Source of the DNA: an uncultured Flavobacteriales bacterium
Lineage (GTDB): Bacteria > Bacteroidota > Bacteroidia > Flavobacteriales_F > PHOS-HE28
Reading direction: 5' to 3'
Length of the DNA: 53,650 bases
Assembly (NCBI GenBank): GCA_937872175.1
Contig: CALMPI010000019.1
Span: 1-53,650 of the forward strand
The position numbers and the translations under genes were made by a program. Shown here one piece after another: positions 28,031 to 36,700 of the stretch. Position 1 is the first letter of the stretch; the number at the start of each line of letters is the position of its first letter. The notes below the pieces were generated by a model. It ran no database searches and was not told the DNA's origin. It worked only from the letters and a program-made list of their open reading frames with translations.

Positions 28031-28099
28031 GCCGGGGCCGCGCCGGACAAGATCCCACGACCGGCGGCCATCCGGTGCGCGCCGCATCCTCGATCCGGG

Positions 28100-28107
28100 T
28101 ACTTTTC
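28100..28107 (+). promoter_or_regulatory. -7 box of the PNGase F-related gene (TACTTTTC)
   Basis: One base from TAnnTTTG, ending four bases before the ATG at 28112. Confidence 0.5.
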
Positions 28108-28111
28108 CGGC

Positions 28112-31100
28112 ATGATGACCCGCTCTCTTCGCGTCCTGTTCGTGGCGCTGCACGCCTTCGCCCTTGCCCCCGCTTTCGCCCAGGAGGACACCCTGCGCGT
28201 GCAGACCCTCACCTACGACAGCATCACCACCCGGCGGGGCTGGTGGGTGTTCCCGGACGACTCGCACACCTACCGCAAGGTGCTGATGCACCACACCCTG
28301 AAGTGCGATGCGCAGACCACCCAGGACCAATACGCCTGCGGCGAGTGGGACTACCTCACCTACAACTTCATCCACGAGCATACCGGCGTGCTGGACAGCA
28401 ATGCGCTGCAACATCCCTGGTTCAAGGTGGGCGCGGCCAGCCCGAACAGCGTGGAGCGGGCCCCGGTGCCGAGCTATGACATCCGGCAGTTGCTCGCGCC
28501 GCGCCGCACGGTGACGGCCACCCTCTCGGAGTCCACGCACCCCGTGGGCAGCGGTGGCGCCTGGGATGGCGGCCTGCTGCAGGCCGTGCAGGGCACCAGC
28601 CGGACACAAGCCCTCTATCTGGCCTCCGAGCTTTCCGCGGCGGGTGTGCAACCCGGGCCCATCGAGCAGCTGCGCTTCACCACGGACGCGCAGGGCAACG
28701 GGGCTTTCGGCCGCTTCACCATCCGCATGAAGCACAGCACCGCCACCACCTTGGGCTCCGTGTTCGACGAGGCGGGCCTGACGACCGTGCACGAGGTGGC
28801 GCCGGCCACCCTGGGCACCGCCGCCGGTGAACAGGTGTTCGTCCTGCAACCGCCCTTCACCTGGGACGGCAGCTCGAACGTCCTCGTGGACATGGCCGCG
28901 GCGCGCAGCGTGGGCCTGTCGGCCCCGCAAGTGGTGGGCACGGCGATGCCGGACATGGCCGTGCAGGCCGTGGGCCGCGATGGCCACCTGCTGCTGAAGG
29001 ACGACCTTATCGGCGTGGACCCCACCCCCATCGCCAACGCAGGACCCGCGATCACCATCATGTTCCGGGTGTGGGGCGATGCCAGCATCCCGGTGAACAC
29101 CACGGCCTTCGAGGCGGTGGACGGCCAGGGGCGGCGTGTGCTCAACGTGCATCTGCCCTGGAGCGATGGCCGCGTGTACTGGGATGCCGGGCAGGACGGC
29201 ACCGGCTACGACCGCATCGACAAGGCGGCCACCACGCCCAACGTGGAGGGCCAATGGAATCACTGGGCCTTCGTGAAGAACGCCTCCACCGGCAGCATGA
29301 AGATCTACCTGAACGGCACGCTGTGGCACAGCGGCACGGGCAAGACCCGCCCCATCTCCGGCATCAGCCGCCTGCGCTTCGCGAGCGGCGCGAACGGTGA
29401 ACACCCCTACCCTGGCGCGATGGACGAGATCAACGTGTTCAACACCGAGGTGAACGCCACCACCATCGGCGCCTGGGCGAACCGAGCCGTGGACGCCACG
29501 CACCCCAACGCCGCCGACCTGCTCTACAGCTTCCACTGCGACGAGCTGCCGGGGGAGCACATGCTGGTGAACGCCGCCGACCCCGCGCACAACGCCTGGC
29601 CCTTGGGCACCCCGCGCCGGGCCTACCGCGATGCGCCCGAGCTGCACCACACCGCACAGCCCATCGCCACCCGCGCCGACCTCACCTTCGTGCAGGGCAG
29701 CTACACCACCGTCATCGATACGGTGCTGCTGGAGCGCCCCGAGCCGCGCGAACTGCTCACGCAGGAGTACTTCCAGGTGAACGGCAACGCCGCGGTGCCG
29801 CTGGATACGGTGTTCAGCTGGCTCGGCGGCCACACCCGCACCTACGCACCCGACGGCGCGGTGCTCGATTCGGCCCTGGTGCAGTCCACCCTCGACCTGA
29901 ACGACACGCTGGACTACTACGGGGTCCCGTTCGAGGTGGTGAACGACTGGGAGATCGGGCGCTACATCACGCCGTACGGCATCGGGCTGTCGCTGGGGCC
30001 CCAGGGCTTCCGCTGGACCTTCGACGTCACCGACTACCAATGGCTGCTGCACGACAGCGTGGAGCTGAGCGCCGGCAACCAGCAGGAGCTGATCGACCTG
30101 GAGTTCGAGCTCATCGAAGGCACCCCGCCGCGCACCGTGGTGGCCCACCAGCGCCCCTGGGGCGGCCTCACCAGCCGCAGCTACGCCGACCTCAGCAACG
30201 ACGTGGCCCTGCCGCCGGTGACCGTGCAGCTGAGCCCCGCCGCCAGCCAGTGGAGCCTGCGCACCCGCCTCACCGGCCACGGCCACAACAGCAACAACGG
30301 CCAGTACCCCCACTGCTGCGAGTGGAAGGACAACACGCACTACCTCTACCTCAACGGCGCCGAGCAGGACGCCTGGCACATCTGGCAGACGAACGATTGC
30401 GCGCTGAACCCCGTGTACCCGCAGGGCGGCACCTGGCTCGGCAGCCGCGAGGGCTGGTGCCCGGGCGACCTGGTGAAGGACCATGAGGTGCAGCTGCCCG
30501 GCCTGTCGCCCGGCGGCACCGCCACGCTGGACTACCGCATCACCCCGGTGCCCGCCAACAACCAGGGCATGGGCGGCGGCAACTACGTGATCAACATGGA
30601 CCTGCTGGAGTTCGGCGCGGCCGCCCATGCGCTCGATGCCGAGATCGTGGAGGTGCAGCGCCCCAGCACCACGGACATGCACCGGCGCAACAACCCGCTG
30701 TGCCACGACCCGCTGGTGGTGCTGCGCAACGCGGGTGCCCAGGACCTCACCAGCGTCACCTTCACCTACGGCGTGGAGGGCGGGACCCCGATGAGTTGGA
30801 ACTGGACCGGCCTGCTGAAGCACATGGAGCGCACCGAAGTGGTGCTGCCGGTGGATGGCGCAGGCTTCTGGGTGGGCACCGATCCGTCGGTCTTCACCGT
30901 GAGCGTGAGCGCGCCCAACGGCGGGGCCGATGCCAACCCGGTGAACGACAGCTACCGCACCGCCTTCGAACTGCCGGCCGTGTATCCGGAGACCATCGTG
31001 GTGAACTACAAGACCAACAACTTCCCCGGCGAGAACAGCCTCAGCATCCGCGATGTGTACGGCAGCATCGTCTTCGAACGCACGAACCACGCGGCCAACA

Positions 31101-31576
31101 CCATCTATAACGACACCCTCACGCTGTTCGCCGGCTGCTACACCGTGGAGTTCCTCGACACCGGCAACGACGGCCTCAGCTACTGGGCCGATCCGGGTGC
31201 CGGCAACGGCTACTTCCGCCTGCGCCGCACCACGGGCAGCATCCTCAAGAGCTTCGACCCCGAGTTCGGCCGCAGCATCAAGTGGTCGTTCACCAGCGGT
31301 GCGCTGGTCGGTGTGGAGGAGCTGGTGCCCGCCGCCGCGCTGGAGGCCTGGCCCAACCCCACCAACGGCCTGCTGACCATGGGCGTGGAGGGGATCCTGG
31401 GCGATGCGCTGGTGGAGGTGCTGGACATGCGCGGGGCCGTGGTGATGCGGCAGCAGCGTGCGCTGCACGGTGGCGACCGCCTCTCGCTGGATCTGTCCGG
31501 CATGGCCGACGGCCTCTACGAGGTGCACGTCACCGGTCCCGATCGCCGGGCCCAGGCGCGCGTGGTGAAGCAGTGA
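28112..31576 (+). CDS. PNGase F-related secreted protein with LamG insert and T9SS domain
   Basis: 1154 residues with signal peptide. The N-terminal segment R-R-G-W-W-V-F-P-D ... L-M-H-H-T-L-K-C-D and C-G-E-W-D-Y-L-T-Y matches the start of peptide-N-glycosidase F-related proteins. At about 720-800 are H-G-H-N-S-N-N-G ... C-C-E-W ... G-G-T-W-L-G-S-R-E-G-W-C-P-G-D, the matching second jelly-roll. Between them, about 315-460, sits a LamG-like domain with G-Q-W-N-H-W-A-F-V-K-N and M-D-E-I-N-V-F-N. The C-terminus (W-P-N-P-T-N-G ... G-L-Y-E-V-H-V) is a T9SS domain. PNGase F removes N-glycans from glycoproteins; whether this relative is active is not shown by sequence alone. Confidence 0.8.
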   Translation: MMTRSLRVLFVALHAFALAPAFAQEDTLRVQTLTYDSITTRRGWWVFPDDSHTYRKVLMHHTLKCDAQTTQDQYACGEWDYLTYNFIHEHTGVLDSNALQHPWFKVGAASPNSVERAPVPSYDIRQLLAPRRTVTATLSESTHPVGSGGAWDGGLLQAVQGTSRTQALYLASELSAAGVQPGPIEQLRFTTDAQGNGAFGRFTIRMKHSTATTLGSVFDEAGLTTVHEVAPATLGTAAGEQVFVLQPPFTWDGSSNVLVDMAAARSVGLSAPQVVGTAMPDMAVQAVGRDGHLLLKDDLIGVDPTPIANAGPAITIMFRVWGDASIPVNTTAFEAVDGQGRRVLNVHLPWSDGRVYWDAGQDGTGYDRIDKAATTPNVEGQWNHWAFVKNASTGSMKIYLNGTLWHSGTGKTRPISGISRLRFASGANGEHPYPGAMDEINVFNTEVNATTIGAWANRAVDATHPNAADLLYSFHCDELPGEHMLVNAADPAHNAWPLGTPRRAYRDAPELHHTAQPIATRADLTFVQGSYTTVIDTVLLERPEPRELLTQEYFQVNGNAAVPLDTVFSWLGGHTRTYAPDGAVLDSALVQSTLDLNDTLDYYGVPFEVVNDWEIGRYITPYGIGLSLGPQGFRWTFDVTDYQWLLHDSVELSAGNQQELIDLEFELIEGTPPRTVVAHQRPWGGLTSRSYADLSNDVALPPVTVQLSPAASQWSLRTRLTGHGHNSNNGQYPHCCEWKDNTHYLYLNGAEQDAWHIWQTNDCALNPVYPQGGTWLGSREGWCPGDLVKDHEVQLPGLSPGGTATLDYRITPVPANNQGMGGGNYVINMDLLEFGAAAHALDAEIVEVQRPSTTDMHRRNNPLCHDPLVVLRNAGAQDLTSVTFTYGVEGGTPMSWNWTGLLKHMERTEVVLPVDGAGFWVGTDPSVFTVSVSAPNGGADANPVNDSYRTAFELPAVYPETIVVNYKTNNFPGENSLSIRDVYGSIVFERTNHAANTIYNDTLTLFAGCYTVEFLDTGNDGLSYWADPGAGNGYFRLRRTTGSILKSFDPEFGRSIKWSFTSGALVGVEELVPAAALEAWPNPTNGLLTMGVEGILGDALVEVLDMRGAVVMRQQRALHGGDRLSLDLSGMADGLYEVHVTGPDRRAQARVVKQ

Positions 31577-31927
31577 TCAGCACTTGCCCGGTCCCCGCGG
31601 GGCCAGGTGCACATCGAGGAACTCGGCCCCGCTGATGCCGGCCTGGCCCAGGAGCCTGCGCAGGTAGGTGATGACGTCGGCCCGTTCGGCCAGCGATGCA
31701 TCTTCGAGGTGGAAGACCAGCACGCCCGCCCACAGGCAGGTGTACTCGATGCCCACACCCTTCTCACGCCCCACCAGCGCGGCGAGCTTCGCGGCCGCAT
31801 CGGCCTGCAGGCCGGGCACCTTCACCACGGCGAGCACATCCACCCCCTGTGCTTCGGCGTGCGCCCGCAGAGGCAGGATGGCGGAGAGGAACAAGGCGAG
31901 GACAGGAAGGAGGAGCGAACGCAGCAT
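31577..31927 (-). CDS. Small secreted protein, HMA/ferredoxin-like fold possible
   Basis: 116 residues with a clear signal peptide (L-L-L-P-V-L-A-L-F-L-S-A-I-L-P-L-R-A-H-A). The mature ~92 residues follow a beta-alpha-beta-beta-alpha-beta order (V-L-A-V-V-K-V-P-G-L, a helix, G-V-G-I-E-Y, V-L-V-F-H-L, a helix, V-H-L-A-P), as in heavy-metal-associated domains, but the CxxC metal motif is absent, so metal binding is doubtful. The start at 31927 is chosen because it begins the signal peptide. Its stop abuts the stop of the PNGase F-related gene. Confidence 0.65.
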   Translation of the reverse strand: MLRSLLLPVLALFLSAILPLRAHAEAQGVDVLAVVKVPGLQADAAAKLAALVGREKGVGIEYTCLWAGVLVFHLEDASLAERADVITYLRRLLGQAGISGAEFLDVHLAPRGPGKC

Positions 31928-32019
31928 GACCGTGCTTTTTCGCCAATTTCGGCACGCTCCCTCCGTCCGAACATGACCACGGACAGCCGGCACGCCCCAC
32001 CGAACGAACCCCTTCCGCC

Positions 32020-33588
32020 ATGCCCATCCGGATGACCCCCGACGACCCGCAGCCGCGGCGCAGCTCCCCCACCCCTCCCCGCCGCGGTGGCGGCGGTGGC
32101 GGCGGCATGGGCTCCCTGCTGCCCCTGCTCATCGGCCTGCTGATGAAGAACCCCAAGCTGATGCTGGTGGTGCTGATCGGCTTCGGGCTGTTCTACTTCC
32201 TGGGCGGCATGAAGGGCTGTGCGGGCGGCGGTGGCGGCGACATGATCGGCCAGCTCGCCTCCTTCGCCACGGGCGCCAACTTCGATCCCAAGCTCTACGA
32301 CCAGGCCGAGGTGTACGAACCCCTGGCCGACAACGTGAAGAACCCGCTGCCCGAGCGGGTGACCTTGGAGAAGTTCTGTCCGCCGCGCCTCAACCAGGGC
32401 CAGCAGGGCAGCTGCGTGGCCTGGGCCAGTGCCTACGCCGCGCGCACCATCGTGCAGGCCAAGGCCAGCGGCACCACGCCCACCACCGCCGAGGCCTTCA
32501 GCCCCAGCTACCTCTACAACCAGATCAAGATCGAGAACAGCGACTGCCAGGGCAGCTACATCTACCGCGCCATGGAGAACATGCTGGACGGTGGCGTGCT
32601 GCCCTTCAGCCGCTTCGCCTACACCGACCAGACCTGCAGCAAACAGCCCAACGACCAGGAGCGCCAGCAGGCCCGGCAGTACCGCATCAAGGGCTTTCAG
32701 CGCCTCACCCTCGGCGCCGACGAACAGCGCACCGACATGCTCGCCATGAAGCAGCACCTCGCGCAGGGCTCGCCCATCGTCATCGGCATGATGGTCGGCG
32801 GCAGCTTCATGCAGGAAATGGAAGGCCAGGAGGCCTGGCTGCCCACCGAGCGCGACTACGCCCAGGCCGGATTCGGCGGTCATGCCATGTGCGTGGTGGG
32901 CTACGACGACTACACGTTCGGCGACACCGGCGGCTTCCTGATCATGAACAGCTGGGGCCCCGAGTGGGGGCGCAACGGCATGGCCTGGGTGCCCTACCCC
33001 GTGTTCGACCACTTCGGCAAGGAGGCCTACGCCGTGTACCCGCAGGGTGAAGGCGTGGATGTGAAGCCCTCCAGCTTCGATGTGCGCTTCGGCTTCGTGA
33101 ACAATGCCGACAAGGCCAACATCCCGCTGCGCAGCACCGGCGGCAATGTGTTCCGCACGGTGAGCCCCATCGCCAAGGGCACCCGCTTCAAGGTGGAGGT
33201 GACCAACAACACCGAGTGCTACACCTACCTCTTCGGCGAGGAGACCGACGGCAGCACCTACGTCCTCTTCCCGTACACCGAGAAGCACTCCCCGTACTGC
33301 GGCATCACCGGCACGCGGCTCTTCCCCAGCGACCACAGCCTGGAGGCCGATGCGGTGGGCACCGTGGACGTGATGGCCGTGGTGGTATACAACCAGCCCA
33401 TCGACTACCGCAAGCTGAACGACCAGCTGAAGGCCAGCACAGCCCAGGGGCTGGCGGCGAAGCTGCAGGAGGTGCTGGGGAGCGAGCTGAGCACGAGCGT
33501 GCGCTTCACCGACGGGGAGACCATCGGCGCCACCGGTCCGGCGGACCGGAACGCGGTGGCCGTGGTGCTGGAGCTGGAGAAGCGCTGA
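32020..33588 (+). CDS. Membrane-anchored papain-like (C1) cysteine protease
   Basis: 522 residues. A polar N-terminus with a run of seven glycines is followed by hydrophobic segments (about 30-42 and 46-63) and no cleavable signal, so it is probably membrane-anchored. The C1 peptidase domain (about 105-335) has the oxyanion Gln and catalytic Cys132 in Q-G-Q-Q-G-S-C-V-A-W-A, His287 in G-G-H-A-M-C-V-V-G-Y and Asn309 in N-S-W-G-P-E-W-G, so the catalytic set is complete. The C-terminal part (about 345-440) resembles DUF4384-type sandwich domains (K-G-T-R-F-K-V-E-V-T-N-N ... Y-V-L-F-P-Y). The substrate is unknown. Confidence 0.88.
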   Translation: MPIRMTPDDPQPRRSSPTPPRRGGGGGGGMGSLLPLLIGLLMKNPKLMLVVLIGFGLFYFLGGMKGCAGGGGGDMIGQLASFATGANFDPKLYDQAEVYEPLADNVKNPLPERVTLEKFCPPRLNQGQQGSCVAWASAYAARTIVQAKASGTTPTTAEAFSPSYLYNQIKIENSDCQGSYIYRAMENMLDGGVLPFSRFAYTDQTCSKQPNDQERQQARQYRIKGFQRLTLGADEQRTDMLAMKQHLAQGSPIVIGMMVGGSFMQEMEGQEAWLPTERDYAQAGFGGHAMCVVGYDDYTFGDTGGFLIMNSWGPEWGRNGMAWVPYPVFDHFGKEAYAVYPQGEGVDVKPSSFDVRFGFVNNADKANIPLRSTGGNVFRTVSPIAKGTRFKVEVTNNTECYTYLFGEETDGSTYVLFPYTEKHSPYCGITGTRLFPSDHSLEADAVGTVDVMAVVVYNQPIDYRKLNDQLKASTAQGLAAKLQEVLGSELSTSVRFTDGETIGATGPADRNAVAVVLELEKR

Positions 33589-33701
33589 GCCCGTTCTTCC
33601 GCGTCGCGCGGCCGATCGGTAACAAAGGTTGACCGCGACTTTTCCCCTGCGCGCGACGGGATGGAGGAACTTGGCCCCACGGTCTCGAACGCCGTTCCGC
33701 C

Positions 33702-36700
33702 ATGCTGCGCCACACCCTTCTCCTCGTCGCTGTTCTGTTCACCCTTCCCGCCTGGACGCAGCAGGCCTGGCGACCCGGCGAAGTGTTGGTGCGCCTCGCC
33801 CGTGGTCACGCGATGGCCGATGTGGAACGCGCGCTCAGGCCGCAGCTTCCCGCAGGGCTCGAGCTGAGGTCGGCGGAGCCCCTGGGCGAACGGTCGCGTT
33901 ACCACCGCGTGGTGGTGCAGGGCGGTGGCCTCAGTGAGCACGAGCTTGCGGCCCTCGTCGCCGGGCTGCCCGGCGTGGAGGCCGTATCGCTCAACCACCT
34001 GGTGCAGCGTCGCGCCCAGCCCAACGACCCGCAGTACGGCAGCCAGTGGCACCTGGCCGACATGAACGTGGAGCCCGTTTGGAACAGCACCACCGGCGGC
34101 GCCATGGCCAACGGGCAACGCATCGCCGTGGGCATCATCGACAGCGGTGTGGACGGTACCCATCCCGATCTGTTGGACAACATGGCCGTGGATGTACCGG
34201 CCAGCGATGAACATGGCACCCAGGTCGCCGGTGTGGTGGGCGCCGTGGGCAACAACAACATCGGGGTCAGCGGCGTGAACTGGGACGTGGACCTGGTGAG
34301 CACCGCGACCGTGAACGACCTGAGCGATGCCTTCACCCAGTTCCAGTTCTGCCTCAACCAGCGCACCCTGTTCAACCAAAGCAACGGAGCACAAGGACGC
34401 CTCCTTGTCGCGCTCACCATCTCGTGGGGCATTCCTGGTGTGGACTGCGGGTTCGGCGAACCGCTGTTCGATGACCTCGGCGCAGCGGGCATCCTGGTGG
34501 TGACCGCCGGCCCCAACGACCCCACCGATATCGATGTGGTGGACGACTACCCGGCCACCTGTCCGAACGCCAACAACATCGTGGTGACGAGCTATGGTCA
34601 GGCGAACGAGATCCCGTTCGGCTTCGGCGACCAGACCGTGCAATTCCTGGCGCCCGGCGTCGACATCCTCACCACCACCCTGGGCGGCGGCACGGCGGTG
34701 GTGAGCGGCAACTCCTTCGCCATCCCGAACACGGCCGGGGCCATCGCGCTGCTCTACAGCAGCCCATGCATCGCCTTCGCCGATCAGGTGATGAGCAGCC
34801 CGCTGAACGCCTCGATCGCCGTGATGAACGCCCTGATCAACACCGTGACACCGGTACCGGGCGCGGCCAGCAAGTGCATCACCGGCGGCAAGCTGAACGT
34901 GCACCAGGCGTACCAGTTGCTCACCGGCGGCTGCGTGCCCAACTGCACCGACCACACCATCACCTTCTCACCGGATGCGGGCAGTGTGGCGCAGGCCGCG
35001 CTGATCGACGGGCTCGGTACCACCCTGGCGTCCGGAACGGGCAACGTGCTCGATGCCTGCCTCGACGACGGCTGTTTCACGGCCACCTACCTCGATGGCA
35101 GCGGCGATCCCCTCAGCGGCACGTATGTGGTGGAAGAGACCGGCGGCAATGTGATCGCGTCCGGCAGTTCGCCGGACGGTGTTGTTCCGTTCACCCTTGG
35201 CACAGTGATCCCCGGTTGCACGAACCCCTCGGCGGCCAACCATACGCCCGGCGCCAATTGCGACGACGGCAGCTGCTGCACGGAGAACTTCATGCACCTG
35301 TACATCTTTCCCGAGGATCCAGGGGCCACCGGTTCGGTCGAGGTCACGATCGTGGTCGGTGGTGTTGTCCTGCACGATGGGCCCTTGTCCATCGCCTTCG
35401 ATGCGGATCTCCAGCAGTCGCTGGCACAGGCGGTCTTCTGCACCGCATCCGGTTGCGCATCGATCACCGTCGGCAGCAGCGATGTGCCGCTCTTCGAGGA
35501 CGCGGCCGTGGAGGTCATCGGTCCCGGGGTGGCCGACTTCCTGACCTTCACCACCGCCGACGGTTTTCAGGGTGCGATCGGCCAACTGGTGGAGGTCTGC
35601 GACGGACTGGACAATGACTGTGACGGACTTGTGGACGAGGACTTCATCTGGTACGTGGACAACGACCTGGACAGCTGGGGCGATGCCGGCACGGGCCAGG
35701 TCTTCTGCACGCCGCCCAGCGGCAACTTCGCCCAGCAGGCCGGCGACTGCGACGATACCAACGCCGACATCAGTCCGAACGCGGCTGACCTCTGCCTGAA
35801 CGGCGATGGCATCGACAACAACTGCAATGGCCAAGTGGATGAGAACGGCGCGGGCTTCTGGTTCTTCGATGCCGATGGGGACGGCTACGGCGTTGAGGAT
35901 AGCGGCGTGCTGTCCTGCGAGCAACCGCCGAACACCGTGCTGCTCACCGGCGATTGCGACGATGCCGATGCGGCGATCAACCCCGACGCGGTGGAGCTCT
36001 GCGATGGCATTGACAACGACTGCAACGGGCAGGTGGACGAGGACTTCTTCTGGTACGCCGATGTGGACGGGGATGGCTTCGGCGATGTGGCCACCGAGCA
36101 GTTCAGCTGCACACCGGTCCCCGGCATGATCAACACCCCGGGCGATTGCAACGACAACGACCCGGGCCTCACCGTGGTCAATGCGCCGTGCGATGATGGC
36201 GACCCGGGCACCACGAACGATGTGGTCACGGTGAACTGCACCTGTCAGGGCAGCACCTCCGGCTTCTGTCCGCCCGGCGAGATCGAAGACTGCAACGGCA
36301 ACTGCGCACCGGCGGAATGGGTGGGCGATGGCACCTGCGACGATGGCAGCTTCGAGTGGGAGGGCAACCTCATCTTCTTCAACTGCGCGGCGTTCAACAA
36401 CGATGGGAGCGACTGCGGCAGCGGCTGCATACCGGAACTCTGCGATGGGGTGGACAACGATTGCGACGGCCAGGTGGACGAGGACTTCATCTGGTATCCG
36501 GATGCCGATGGCGACGGCTGGGGCGCCAATGTGGCCGGGCAGCTCTCCTGCACCCCGGTGGCCGGTTCGGTGACTCAGACCGGGGACTGCGACGATGCCA
36601 GCGATGCCATCTTCCCGGGTGCCAGCGATCTGTGTTCAGAGGCCGATGGCATCGACAATGACTGCAACGGCCTGGCCGATGATCAGGACGGGGTCTTCTG

